NCBI GenBank assembly: GCA_013407085.1
Contig: JACCGJ010015252.1
Coordinates: forward strand, 1 to 64,000
DNA length: 64,000 nt
Direction of reading: 5' to 3'
Source of the DNA: Atriophallophorus winterbourni
Lineage: Eukaryota > Platyhelminthes > Trematoda > Plagiorchiida > Microphallidae
The stretch's first letter is position 1. Every line of letters begins with the position of its first letter. Position numbers and translations under genes: made by a program. The notes under the pieces are model-generated. The model was not told the DNA's origin. It did not search any database and worked only from the letters and a program-made list of their open reading frames with translations. Below, one piece after another: positions 43,369 through 54,480 of the stretch.

Positions 43369-46349
43369 CACCGATAGGCCAAAATTTTCTGCGCAGGACG
43401 CTAAGGGTATGCGCTGGCCCTGAATGTCCTTCGAGCAAATGAACGTTACGAATCAATAAGTCAGTAACATTATGCTTCTTGGGAATTATTACGGGATGAA
43501 TGCTTTCAACTGCAAGATCAGAATGCTGCAGTCTTCCACCAACCTTCAACATACCCTGGTCAATGAAAGGGCGTAATTTACTCAACGATGAAAAATTGAC
43601 TTTGCAGGGTTCAGTTAACACTATGTCGCCAAAGGCATTCCGCTGCGTCAATCGAATAACGTCGGATTCGGCATTTTGTAATTCATCAAAACCAAGTTTG
43701 CCTACCGATAGGATATATCGGAATGACGACCAAACATAACAACAATGTAACGTTTGAAACGGACCAGCCACGCAATGGAGCGTAAAAGTCTTTTCCAACT
43801 AGAAAATCGATGAAGAATGTTGTCTATTCCTCGTTCTGAATCCTTTGACGTAATGATACAATTAACACGCTTGAATTCAGCTTGCTCGGTGCGGTGCGGA
43901 TTAACAATTTCAGGCCACGTATCAATGGTTTTTCTTAAAAAGTCAGGGCCGTTTAACCAAAATTACAATTGAGACAACTCCATGTCACCCCGTGAGGTCA
44001 AATCAGCTGGATTATAACGGGTACCAACATGCCTCCACTGGCATGGTATCGTGTTTTCGTGTATGAACGTCAAGCGATTCGCTACAAACGTTGAAACGCG
44101 ACTAGTTCGATTGGTAATATAATACAAAACAGTCATCGAATCAGTAAAAAGTTGATGTCTTTAACTAGTTCACCAAAAGCGGATTTTAGTATCAAATATA
44201 TACGTACCGCAAGAACCGCTGCAGTCAATTCCAACCTAGGAATGGATACCGTTTTCAGAGGATTCACTCGAAATTTCGAAAACAGGAGACGAACCGGCGA
44301 CGTGGCTGAATCACTACATGAAAGTCCGTATGCAACGGCGCCATGGCCAGATTCCGGGGCATCACTGAAGACGTGTAGATTTAAGGACGTCATACCATCA
44401 TTTACATCGCAAATGCGTCGTTGAACACGTAACTCTTTGATCGAATGCATGCTGTTGATCCATTTTTCGCACACTAGCTGAAGATCATCACACATCTGTT
44501 CGTCCCAACCCAAAGGTTTTCTGCAACAACGTTGTAGCGATTCCTTTCCAGAGTAAATCCAAGTACTCATCAAACCAAGTGGATCATACAAACCACTGAC
44601 TACTGACAATAAACTTCGTTTCGTTTTTGGGCGTTTTGCAAGTTTCAGATCAAACGCAAATTCGTCTGTGGCTGCATCCCATTTAACACCCAGCATTCTT
44701 TCCATCGGTAACTTATCTTGGCTAATAGCTCGTACGTTGGGTGCGCGGTCATCCGCAGGCACATCATCAAGTAAGATACGGTCATTGGAAATCCACTTTG
44801 TCAAACGAAAACCTCCCATTCGTAAAAATGATGAGAACTGCCTTATCAAGGACTTCGCTTCCTCCTGAGTAGACACTGATACTAAACAATCATCAACATA
44901 AAAAATTTTCGAAACATAATTCCCAATTCGTTCTTCAAATAAATGACTGAAATCCTCGACCGTTTTACGCAGTGCAAACGTAGCGCATAATGGGGACGAC
45001 GTTGCCCCAAAGGGATGAACTGTCATCCTAAATTTTTTAATGTAACCCCGCATATCATTATCCTCCCACCAGAGAATTCTAAGTGCGTCTCTATCACAGT
45101 TTGGCACTTTGACTTGGAGGAACATCTCTTCGATGTCAGCAGCAACAGCATATACATGTAATCGAAAGCGCAGCAATACGTCGATCAAATTTGTTGTCAG
45201 ATTTGGTCCTTGAAATAGTACATCATTCAATGACACACCATTGTGTTTAGCCGCACAATCAAAAACTACTCTCAGCTTTTCCGGTTTCTTAGGATTGAAA
45301 ACCGGATGGTGAGGCAAATACCAAACAATATTCTCCGTGGCATTATCCAGAACGGGTTCGATATAATTAATCTCCAAATGATGTGCCATAACCATGCTGT
45401 AACGCTCGAACAAAACACAATCGCGTTCAAATCGACGCCGCAATTAGCTTAAGTGCCTTTCCGCTGACAAATAATTTGTGGTCAGTTTGCTTCTATCAGG
45501 CTTCCAAGGTAGCGGTACCCGAAAATGACCGTCGAGAGTATTTGATCCTCTTACGAGCGACAATGCATCTTCGTCATCGCGCGATCGTTCATTTCCTTCA
45601 GCGGATATGTCTGCAAATTCTGCATTAAACAGACGGTTGACACATTCATCAATGAACCCTTGCTCCAAAGAAGAATTTAAACACAAGATATCCTTTGGAG
45701 TTTAGCATGCCGGCCCTTGCAGAATACATCCCAACAGCGTTTTGGTTGCAAATGGACGGCGCCTGCCTCCTAAGCGCTGTTACAAAGCCCAATGTGCTTC
45801 AGGGACATCACAGCCTATGAGCACAGTCACAGGCTGATCACTAACATCAAGGAAGTCAACGTCTTCCAAGTATGCAGGCCGTTCACTCAAGGCTATCATT
45901 GGACATTGTGATACACGCGGCAACTTTTCTACTGTGTAATCCTCAGGGACGTGGATTAGTTGATGCCATCAAACGAGTGTATTTTAAATTTCAAACGAGA
46001 AACTTGTACAGGACTTTTAGGCATCCTGTTCTGTTCAACGAAGTCATTAAGAATCAAAGTGGTATCAGAACCACTATCCAAGAAGGCAACTGCATTTATA
46101 AGCTCATTTGGAGTCTCGATCTTGATGGGTAAAAAACCTAAGAACACTATGGCACCGAAAGCCGCATGGCTGCAGTGAATATTCGTGGACGGTTTCTCTG
46201 CAGCGTGGTTGTAGTGTAGAAGTGTGTGGTGTCGTTTACCGCAATTTTCGGCAGTGCACCACGGCTTGTATTTACATGACACAGCGCCATGTGACGGTCG
46301 CAGACAAGAAACAAACAGAGTTACGTTTGGCGATTTTCCAGCGCGATTT
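43369..46349 (-). pseudogene. Pao/BEL gag end and pol
   Basis: From 46349 down: a knuckle with CKYKPWCTAENCGKRHHTLLH, then protease with VAFLDSGSDTTLIL (DSGS active site). RT at 45443-44133 has ADIEEMFLQVKV, HPFGATSSPLCATFAL and IFYVDDCLVSVST (YVDD). RNase H has LHVFSDAPESGHGAVAYG and SIPRLELTAAVLAV. The part 44132-43800 reads YYITNRTSRVSTFVANRL and WRHVGTRYNPADLTSRG in a broken frame. 43798-43369 has the integrase zinc region HPVIIPKKHNVTDLLI and NVHLLEGHSG. The catalytic integrase core is missing. Stops lie at about 45945, 45780, 45705 and 45441. Confidence 0.9.
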
Positions 46350-46475
46350 GATTCAGAACTCAGAACTCAGAAAATTGTATGGTAAAAAAAGCATTAAGCT
46401 TAACAATAACGATAGGATGACAAGGTATATGGAACATATAAAAATATATTAAAAAAATATAAAATATCAAAAAAA

Positions 46476-49340
46476 TCAATAGGGACATTCGCATACCGCA
46501 TGGTTCGTCATAAACTCATCGAGTTTGGAAGCGAAAACCTCAACAGATTCTGATCGTGTGATTTCTTCAGGCAAATAGTTCCAAGTGAAACAAATTCTTA
46601 CGGAGAAGAAATTACGACGTATATCCAATCGAGAATGCGGAATGCTTAAAGCCTTTGAATGTGTTCGTGTTCTAGTAAGGTCATTGGGCTTTAGCAAGTG
46701 TTTAAGGGGATGGTTTACAGAATGCAGGATTTTGAAGGTCAACATAAGGTCACTACGTATCCGCCGTTGGGTAAAATCTTGTAGGTTCAGTTTTAACATT
46801 CGCTCTGTGAAAGGCAAATTTCTGTACCGGGAGACCAACTTTGTAGCACGATGATAAATCCTGTCGAGTAGTTCGATATCCTTCCTCAGCCATGGTGCCC
46901 AGGCTTGGATGGAATATTCCATAACAGGACGTATATACGTGTTAATTACCCGGGGTAGGGTTTCGGGCGTAAAAATCCGGAATATTCTTTTGAGAAGACT
47001 CAAGATACGGCAAGCTTTATTGTACACCATCCGGCAATGCTGTCCCGGCTTCAGGTTAAACGAAACCCAGATACCCAGATCTTTTTCTGCTGTGGTCCAG
47101 ACGAGATCTTGCGTGCCAAGCTGATACGTGTGGTGCACAGATTTCCCAAGCTGCAGCATTTTACATTTCGCAGGGTTAAATGGTAACTCATTTAACTGGG
47201 ACCAACGAAATAAGATGCTTAGATCCCGTTGTAATGCCATACAGTCATTAACAGACCTGACACGTTTCCATATTTTAATATCATCGGCAAATAGTATCAA
47301 GTTGCATCCAATATCCTCTACTATATCGTTCATATACACCAAGAATAGAAGAGGTCCAAGCACCGAGCCTTGCGGAACTCCACTCGTGACGTCTATTTTT
47401 TTAGATAAGGTGCTGCCAACGCGAACTTGGACGTGTCTATCAGTAAGATAGTCCCTTATCCAATTCAGCAATATTCCCGTTATTCCATAGGATTCGAGCT
47501 TTTTAATTAAGATGTCATGGTTGACTCTATCGAAAGCTTTGGAAATATCGATGTAGCAAGCATGTACAGCCTCACCTTCGTCTAGTGCCTTGGTCCAATC
47601 CTCGAACGTGGTAAGAAGGTTAGATAAACAACAACGACCTCTTCGAAAACCGTGTTGTGCTGCGGTCAAAATATTTTGGTTTTCAAAATGTTCTCTCATG
47701 CGCGCAGTCACAATGCGTTCCATTAATTTGGAGATCACCGGAAGTAACGTTACCGGTCTATAGTTTGCTGTGTCTGAACGGCTACCGCCTTTATAAATAG
47801 GACTTATCATCCCTGCTTTCCATTGCGGTGATATTTTTCCTTCATTTAAGCTGAGATTGAATATGCGAGTGAGAGGAGCAGTCAAAGCAACGCGACACCT
47901 GCGAAGTACGGCGGGGGTAATTTTGTCTGCGCCATGGGACTTCTTTTCGTTTAGTCGACAAAGTTCCCGTCCAACCATGTATTCATTGATAGTCATTTCA
48001 CTTAATAATTCGAAATGTGGTGAACTTGATGAAAGTTGATATGGTATACAACGCTTGGGATTGAAGACAAATGAGTAAAACTTTGCTAAAGCGTCGGCGG
48101 TATCTTGGGCAGTGTGGGTCAATCCATGAGGTGTTAGTACAGAGAATACACCTGGTTTGATCTTTGATCGTTCATTTACTATCTTGTAGAGGAGCTTAGG
48201 ATTCTTTTCCATTCTCTTAAGCAAGTTCCATTGGAATTGCATGCGATCTTCTCTTACAAGAGTAGTGACTTGATTCCGTATCTTACAGAATCGTTTCCAA
48301 GTTTCTTCCGTACCAAACTTCTTATGAGTTACCCAAGACTCTCGCTTAACAGCTAACCATTTCTTCGTTCTACACCAAATAGCAAACTGGTTGTTGTAGC
48401 TGCATTTGTGTGGTACAAAAATCGAGTTTTCGTAAATTTTCGAATTGAGATAATTTAGAAACGAATTGTAATAGGAGCCAGGATCCATTGAATCAAACTC
48501 ATGAGTGTATGCATCCCGGAGACTGATATTTAAGGATTCAATTTGTATTTTCCTTATGACTTTCGTCTGTTCACACAATCGCTCCGCACTGCATACATAA
48601 TCAAACAAAAGCACAACATGATCACTCTTCCCCAGTGGTGCCAGGTATTGTATACCCTCTACTGCGGTTGCCTCAGGCGTTAAGACAAGGTCAAGGGTTG
48701 AAGGTTGGTCAAGACCCCGCCAGCGAGTTGGCTGGTTAACGTGATTGTGTAGTGAAGCAAATTCTATAACCTCCTTGAATTTATGTTCAAACGAATGCAG
48801 GGAGTGCTCACCTCTCGAAAACAGATGCGGGAGATTAAAATCGCCAATGATTAGCAATTGCATAGTCTGGCATCTTGTGATGTGTTGCAATGATTCGATG
48901 AGCTTATCATTGTATGAGCTTTCGGATGATGGCGAGCGGTAAATGATGCCGATCGTACATTCATCTCCATTTACTAGCTTTACTGAACACCACATCGTAT
49001 CAGGAAGGCTGAGGTCAGGATGATCGATGACGTTACACTGCGCTAAACGTTCGTGATAGTAGACTGCAACTCCACCACCGGATCTTCGATCACGATCGCG
49101 ACGAAGTAGTGACATTTTCGGAATCAAAAGCTCAGCATCAGTCATGCAGGGCTGGAACCAAGTCTCTGTAACTGCAACCAAATCGGGTGAAAGTCTATCA
49201 CAAAGCTCACATAGTTCAGCTAATTTGTTAGTTAAACACTGAGCATTTGTATATATGCACCTGATCGTATTTGTCTTACACAATGTCGAATCGTGTACTG
49301 TAGCTATTGGTCCGACTCGCGATGAGCCGGACCCTTTTCG
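46476..49340 (-). CDS. CR1-like ORF2, endonuclease-reverse transcriptase, open, no upstream ATG
   Basis: The frame is open from the A-run inside ORF1 (49340) to the stop at 46476. From the TTG at 49283 it is 935 residues. No ATG precedes the endonuclease active residues: Asn in YTNAQC and Glu in AVTETWF come before the first Met. Next are LIIGDFNLPHL and GKSDHVVLLF. RT: NYRPVTLLPVISK, QHGFRRGRCCLSNL, CYIDISKAFDRVNH (A), SGVPQGSVLGPLLF (B), LILFADDIKIW (C). C-terminus: YIRPVMEYSIQAWAPW and LLDRIYHRATKLV. Role: target nicking and reverse transcription. Its start probably depends on the frameshift signal at 49304-49346. Confidence 0.95.
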   Translation of the reverse strand, partial: RKGSGSSRVGPIATVHDSTLCKTNTIRCIYTNAQCLTNKLAELCELCDRLSPDLVAVTETWFQPCMTDAELLIPKMSLLRRDRDRRSGGGVAVYYHERLAQCNVIDHPDLSLPDTMWCSVKLVNGDECTIGIIYRSPSSESSYNDKLIESLQHITRCQTMQLLIIGDFNLPHLFSRGEHSLHSFEHKFKEVIEFASLHNHVNQPTRWRGLDQPSTLDLVLTPEATAVEGIQYLAPLGKSDHVVLLFDYVCSAERLCEQTKVIRKIQIESLNISLRDAYTHEFDSMDPGSYYNSFLNYLNSKIYENSIFVPHKCSYNNQFAIWCRTKKWLAVKRESWVTHKKFGTEETWKRFCKIRNQVTTLVREDRMQFQWNLLKRMEKNPKLLYKIVNERSKIKPGVFSVLTPHGLTHTAQDTADALAKFYSFVFNPKRCIPYQLSSSSPHFELLSEMTINEYMVGRELCRLNEKKSHGADKITPAVLRRCRVALTAPLTRIFNLSLNEGKISPQWKAGMISPIYKGGSRSDTANYRPVTLLPVISKLMERIVTARMREHFENQNILTAAQHGFRRGRCCLSNLLTTFEDWTKALDEGEAVHACYIDISKAFDRVNHDILIKKLESYGITGILLNWIRDYLTDRHVQVRVGSTLSKKIDVTSGVPQGSVLGPLLFLVYMNDIVEDIGCNLILFADDIKIWKRVRSVNDCMALQRDLSILFRWSQLNELPFNPAKCKMLQLGKSVHHTYQLGTQDLVWTTAEKDLGIWVSFNLKPGQHCRMVYNKACRILSLLKRIFRIFTPETLPRVINTYIRPVMEYSIQAWAPWLRKDIELLDRIYHRATKLVSRYRNLPFTERMLKLNLQDFTQRRIRSDLMLTFKILHSVNHPLKHLLKPNDLTRTRTHSKALSIPHSRLDIRRNFFSVRICFTWNYLPEEITRSESVEVFASKLDEFMTNHAVCECPY

Positions 49341-49346
49341 TTTTTT
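49304..49346 (-). promoter_or_regulatory. Candidate -1 frameshift signal, copy 1
   Basis: A_AAA_AAC (49346-49340) is in frame in ORF1 as CCA AAA AAC. After a 6-nt spacer, GGTCCGGCTC (49333-49324) pairs with GAGTCGGACC (49318-49309): ten pairs with one G-U, loop ATCGC. The ORF1 stop TAG is at 49306-49304. Slipping by -1 gives the ORF2 frame, which is open from here. Confidence 0.85.
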
Positions 49347-50722
49347 GGGGTAACATTTGAACTGTCAATAACAAGATTGCAATCAGGCTGTGGTTGCGAT
49401 GGTTCTCTGGGTTTCAGTGAGGGAACATGCTTGGGCACACTTAGTCTCCCGTCTGGAGCTATCGCTTGACATTCAGGTTGAACCTCATCACTAGGCGTTT
49501 GTGGGTCGTTGCTATCCGTTTGCTTGCTTTCGGCTATTACCCTGGGCAAGCTCAACATGACGTTTTGTGGTAAGTTTTTTCTATTAGCTTTCCATTCACG
49601 TTTGATAGTATCCGTCATTTCTGTTGTGAAGAAGGTTAGCTTTAAAGGGCTAGGACCTTGCCCTTTATAGTTGGCAGACCGCGGTATCCTAAAAGCATCC
49701 ACAAGTATGGCATTTTTAATACCAATTGTTTCGGCTAGATATTTCCATTGTTTGTGGTCGTGCTCAGACTTTTCTTGAGAAGGTACGTCAGCAGCATCTT
49801 CCGGAACACCTAGAATTACAATACTTCTCGGATTACATTCTCCACGAGATTTCTGCGACGACTTTCGCTCCCACCATGCTAAGTCTGCATGGATACGACA
49901 TGTAGCCTCTGGAACACCTCTAAGAATGTAAGCATTTAAGAGTACGTTTTCCACGTCCTCCGCAGATTGCAGCGTTATTCTTAAAAGGCGAGGATCATCC
50001 TTGTGAGGAGAATTCAGGTGGCGGTTTAATCGAACTATTGATGAAGGAGTAACTGCGGCCATTCTCATCTGACTGCAGAGTTTATACCACTCAGCTAAGT
50101 CATGTTTTTGCTTAGCTTCAAACAGCGTTTCCTGCGACTCGGTCACGTTTGTACATATAACGCTAAGGTTTACACCCGCGGATTTTGTTTTATAATGTGA
50201 GTCAGTCATTTTAGTAGCAGTGGTTTTTTTGAGTCCTTTTTCGTTTCCGTTAAGTCGAGGAGTCACTGATCCCAACGAACGCCTCCCCGTTTTAGTCACC
50301 ATCTGCGCGGTTATCTGGGCAAATGTTGGCCTCGAGTATGATGGATTATCTACCGGCTCTTCGGCAGTAACCTCTAAGTCGGGTAACGACGGTGTCTTTA
50401 TGACGTTTATTATCAGTTCATTTAGTTTTTGTATACTGGATTCCATTCCATTTAGACGCGTCTCAATATCATATTCAGGGGTTTTCGTCGCCGAGGCTGA
50501 CGGTGTTGATTTGGCCTTGCAAACCAGACAAACATAACAAACACCAGGGCAATTATCTCCATTACTAATCGATACTAAATCCGAGGTCAGCGATTTGTCG
50601 CATTTAGCATGAACTTTCGACAAACAATCGTAACACGTGACAGACTTTGCCTTAGGACTTACCGACTTTCGACAAACCGCACACATGCAGCCCGGTGCGC
50701 TTTGTTTTCGTTTCGGGGTCAT
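49304..50722 (-). CDS. CR1-like ORF1 protein, open
   Basis: I chose the ATG at 50722 (MTPKRK) because it is kept in copy 2; an ATG at 50770 is in frame but is CTG in copy 2. The product is about 472 residues. PHD-like zinc finger: CMCAVCRKS, CYDCLSKVHAKCD, CYVCLVCKAK (about residues 10-65). Then MESSIQKLNELI (possible coiled coil), VICTNVTESQETLFEAKQKH, RLLRITLQSAEDVENVL, WWERKSSQKS, SIVILGVPEDAAD and QWKYLAETIG. ORF1 proteins of this kind bind element RNA. The C-terminus is Pro/Ser/Lys-rich and ends at the frameshift hairpin. It precedes ORF2 in the -1 frame. Confidence 0.92.
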   Translation of the reverse strand: MTPKRKQSAPGCMCAVCRKSVSPKAKSVTCYDCLSKVHAKCDKSLTSDLVSISNGDNCPGVCYVCLVCKAKSTPSASATKTPEYDIETRLNGMESSIQKLNELIINVIKTPSLPDLEVTAEEPVDNPSYSRPTFAQITAQMVTKTGRRSLGSVTPRLNGNEKGLKKTTATKMTDSHYKTKSAGVNLSVICTNVTESQETLFEAKQKHDLAEWYKLCSQMRMAAVTPSSIVRLNRHLNSPHKDDPRLLRITLQSAEDVENVLLNAYILRGVPEATCRIHADLAWWERKSSQKSRGECNPRSIVILGVPEDAADVPSQEKSEHDHKQWKYLAETIGIKNAILVDAFRIPRSANYKGQGPSPLKLTFFTTEMTDTIKREWKANRKNLPQNVMLSLPRVIAESKQTDSNDPQTPSDEVQPECQAIAPDGRLSVPKHVPSLKPREPSQPQPDCNLVIDSSNVTPKNEKGPAHRESDQ

Positions 50723-50881
50723 CCGGTCAGGGTTATGAGCAGCACTGTTCAGTGGTTTGTGCACAAGCATTGGCTCGGTCGAGCGATCGATGATGAATAT
50801 AGTGCGCGCGACAAAAAATTCAATGTTCACGAAAAAGAGCAAAATCAGAATTTAATCCGGTGATACTCTTCAGTAGTTGAT

Positions 50882-51917
50882 CAATAAATTTCGGACAATT
50901 TTGTAACTCATGAGATGCCTGGCAAATGCAACATTTCATGCTAAGCCTTACATCACTTGTGGTAACAAAAACATTTCTTTTCTCAGTGGTTTGGAAACCA
51001 CTCCTCGCATTTGGGTATGCACGAGGTGATTGATGATGCGTGTTTGAGCTAGTTGTTTCAAGCAGCGGCCCTAACCTGCTCCTTGCGATGCGTGCACGCC
51101 CGGACACAAATTGTGTCAGGTGCTTAAATGTGACTCCATGGCCATCCATGCTGAGTTAATCCGCCGCATCAGCCTACTGATGCTGTAAGGCGACAGATAG
51201 ACACTTGACAACGCCTTCCAAGGTGGTTACAGAATTTAAATCTGCTTCACAACCCATTTGCTTCAAAGCAAATCGGCAGTTTTCCATCCTCAAGGCGAGG
51301 TTTGACAGACTATCGGAAGTGTTTCTTACCCGTGTTGCTTCACTTAACATCTCGTTCAATAACGAGCGTGCAACAACATGAGTTAGGTCAAACATTTCCT
51401 TTAGAATGCTCCGTGTTCTTTTATAACCTTCCTCAGGCGGCAACATCACGCAAGCGTCAATCGCATTTCGAGCGTTACATCGGCAATAATATGTGAGGTA
51501 CAATAGAAGCCGACCAGTATCAGTAGTTTTTGATTCCACATGGCATTTAAACTGCCTTATAAATTTCCAGTAGTCAATTGGATTACCATCAAATGATGAT
51601 AATTCAACCTTTGGAAGTGAAGCAGAATCGTTCACAATTCTCTGTGACGCTTTGCCCACTTCCGATTCAAGTTGACGATCAGCGACAGGAAAATTAGCCA
51701 CCGGATTGTCGTTGGATCGGCACAACCGAGCTATCATTTCCTTCACTACTACTAAATCCTGCTGTAAATCCCGCATAGCCTGTTCGGGCTTAGGTTCTAA
51801 ATTACAACTACCTAAAGGCGACACGCAAGAGCTATGTGAGGTGGAATCAGCAGTGTCATTAAATTCACTATCAATATGTTTCCCAGTAGGGATCAACCGT
51901 TTCGATTTTTTAGGCAT
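50882..51917 (-). pseudogene. Pao/BEL gag, N-terminal part
   Basis: ATG at 51917 (MPKKSKR). A Ser/Asp-rich start leads to LPKVELSSFDGNPIDYWKFIRQF, the Pao gag hallmark, then LLLYLTYYCRCNARNAID, SILKEMFDLTHVVARSLL and LSNLALRMENCRFAL. In-frame stops at 51176-51174 and shortly after separate it from the next part, which has CCICQASHELQNCPKF, a CCHC-type knuckle. CR1 copy 1 interrupts it at about 50881; the rest resumes at 46349. Gag would form the particle. Confidence 0.85.
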
Positions 51918-52100
51918 TATCAATTATCAAAAACGAAGATATAAAAAGAAGAAAAACAGGGGACGTCACCAAGTTTGAAACAAAATAGAATTGCGGCACG
52001 AAGATCCAAGTTGATCCTTGTTCAAATAGGCAGACGATCCAAATTGACCGTTTCCAAATGAGCAATTCAATTTTCTGTTTCTCCAAATAGAACAATCCGA

Positions 52101-52150
52101 GTTGAGAACTGTAACGTTAAACAGCGACTTTAGTCGTTACAGTTGTCAAC
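52101..52150. repeat. Inverted repeat, 16-base arms
   Basis: GTTGAGAACTGTAACG at 52101-52116 faces CGTTACAGTTGTCAAC at 52135-52150, with one mismatch and an 18-base loop. It lies about 130-190 bases upstream of the likely Pao primer site, where LTR sequence is expected. Confidence 0.8.
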
Positions 52151-54085
52151 TCTACCGGGTTGTACAAATGATGTGAGCCAAATATGCTCAAAGTTTCCAA
52201 ATGACAACAATAAATTCAGCCAATGCTGACAAGATAGACTGCCAAATGATAAATGCAAAGGAATAAAATTACCAATACAATGGTGAACAATCGTCTCTGT
52301 TTTCTTCAAATACCCCGAGCAAAATATGTGGAATTTTAATGGCAGGCAAGCAATATAAATAACTTCAGTAAAACAAAACGGCTATACAAGTGCATAAGGA
52401 AAATGTGTACACAAAAACAATGTAAGATAAAATTGTTGAGAATTAAGAAGAATCCAATTGTTCAAACAGAAAATAAGAAGGAATTTTACACAAAAAATTT
52501 CGTCATTTACACGCTTTACACAGTGCCTCTAATGTTAGCGGTCAAGAGCAAGTTCTTCTTAACTCGCAGGGTCAATGCAAACAGCTTTCATATCTCTATT
52601 GCAAATGTCTTTGTACCGCAATTGCGGTCTGCGCAATGGTCGACTTCCTAGTTGCAACTCACCATAGAGTAGATCTTTCGGAATACGACCATTTTCCATT
52701 CTATAGAGTGAACATGCTATGTAGACCAGCTTTTGAAAGCACTTCAGCATTAGTCACTCAGCTCCAGTTCGTGTCTTGCGTGGGTGGTCCAGGTTTCACT
52801 ACCGTACAGTAAAGCATTTAGTACGCAGACGCTGTACACCATCATCTTTGTCTTTACAGTCAGCTTGCGGTTACCCCAAACACGAGAGTTCAAACGGGAC
52901 AGAATGACAGCTGCTCTGCCAATCCGCTTATCAATCTCCGTGCGAGAGGTTATCCGCAATGGTTGAACCAAGGTATGTGAACTGATGTACTGATTCAAGC
53001 TGACAGTTTCCAACAGTTATGATGGCCAAGGACTTTGGTCTTGCTCATGCTGATTGTTAGACTAAAGTAGTTGCATGCCGAAGAAAAACAGTCCTTTAGA
53101 GACAGAAGGTGCTCTTGGGAGCGAGCAATAAAGGCTGCATCGTCGGCAAACAGCAGGTCACGGATTAGCACATTTAGTGCCTTGGTTTGTGCTCTCAAAC
53201 GGTTTAGGTTGAAAACATTGCCATCACTTTGCGTGCGTAGGTAAATACCTTCTGTTCTCGTCCTGAATGCGTGCTTCAGAAGCAGAGCAAAGAAAATGCC
53301 GAACAGCGTGGGAGCAAGAACACACCCTTGTTTGAGGCCTCGGCAAATTTCAAAGGCTTCTGAGCTGAAACCGTTAAAATGGACTGAGCCCTTCATGCCT
53401 GAGTGGAACGAAATAACCAGCTTTAGCAGTCTTGGGGGGCAGCCTATCAAATCAATCATTTTGAAAAGACCCTCCCTGCTGACGTAGTCGAATGGCTTCG
53501 TTAAATCAATAAAAACAGCGTATAATGGCATACGCTATTCCCGACACTTTTCTTGAACTTGTCTCAGGGAGAAGATCATGTCAACGGTTGATCTTCCCTT
53601 GCGAAAGCCACATTGAGATTCGGAGTAAATTCTATCAGCTAAAACTTGCAGCCGGATCTGTAAGACTTTAGCAAACAATTTGCCTACAATATTCAGAAGG
53701 AAGATTCCTCTGTAATTGCGGCAGTCGCCTCTATCTCTTTTATTCTTGAATAGCGTGATGATCTTTGTGTCTCGCATCTCTTGTGGGACACACTCCTCCT
53801 TCCAGCACTGGAGAAGCAAATGGTGAAGCGGTTGTATTAATGCTGCTCTACAGCATTTGATGAGCTCAGGTGGAATTCCGTCGTCACCATGGGCCTTCCC
53901 ATTCGCTAAGCGGTCGATTGCTCTATTGAGCTCATCAAGAGTAGGGGGAGTATCTAGATATTTGATAGTCGGCAACCGCTAGACATTTACAAATATATGT
54001 GGTAAAACCGTACTGTCCCTAGAGTAGAGAGAGGAGAAGTGCTCTACCCATCTTTCCATCTGCTGAGTTTTGTCCACAATCGGGT

Positions 54086-54093
54086 CACCAGAT
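54086..54093. repeat. Composite hAT target duplication, left
   Basis: CACCAGAT, identical to 57453-57460. The RTE-like sequence continues without loss across the two sites. Confidence 0.95.
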
Positions 54094-54480
54094 CAGACAA
54101 TAACGAATGTCACTTTTTCGGAGCGAAGCGAAGTGCGAAGCGAATTTTCGAAGTGCCTTAACTGCCCTTCGCGATAGCGAATAGTATCAAGCAAAGCACT
54201 TCGCAATGGCGAAGCGAAGCGAATATTCGCACTTCGCCATACCGAATATTAGCGAATAATCTTCGCTCAACTTCGATGTAACCCAAAAGCTTCGTTTTCG
54301 ACAAAAAAACCTTGCTTTAATTTGCTATAATTCGCTAATATTCGTTTAAATTCGCCTTTCTTCGCTGAAATAAAACGAATTCCGAAATAAATTATTTTTT
54401 GACCATGAAAGAACTTTTATTTGACAAGAGAGGAGTTTTTCATGAGCTTTGGAATTGTAAATATAAAAAACCGTGTTTTC

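Larger units (their letters stand above)
46350..50881 (-). mobile_element. Full-length two-ORF CR1-like LINE, both ORFs open (copy 1)
   Basis: About 4.5 kb with a 5-prime leader (50881-50723), ORF1, ORF2 and a tail of TTCTGAG/TTCTGAA units (complement at 46351-46372). It sits inside Pao gag: the interrupted knuckle resumes on both sides. Both ORFs are free of breaks, so it may be competent for mobility. Confidence 0.93.
43369..52150 (-). mobile_element. Pao/BEL LTR retrotransposon, decayed, split by a CR1-like LINE
   Basis: Gag, protease, RT/RNase H and the start of integrase follow one another on the minus strand, with CR1 copy 1 (46350-50881) inside the gag zinc-knuckle region. A likely primer site TTGGTGACGTCC lies at 51972-51961, upstream of gag. 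The integrase is cut at 43369 and no clear 3-prime LTR follows. Several stops make it inactive. The CR1 insertion is younger. Confidence 0.88.

Noticed and set aside
46350..50881. Target duplication around CR1 copy 1
   Set aside because: I could not find a convincing repeat at the two borders; CR1 elements often lack one.
54106..54260. GCGAA-rich repeats as a possible CRISPR-like array
   Set aside because: The words are irregularly spaced, lie at transposon ends, and the genome is clearly eukaryotic.
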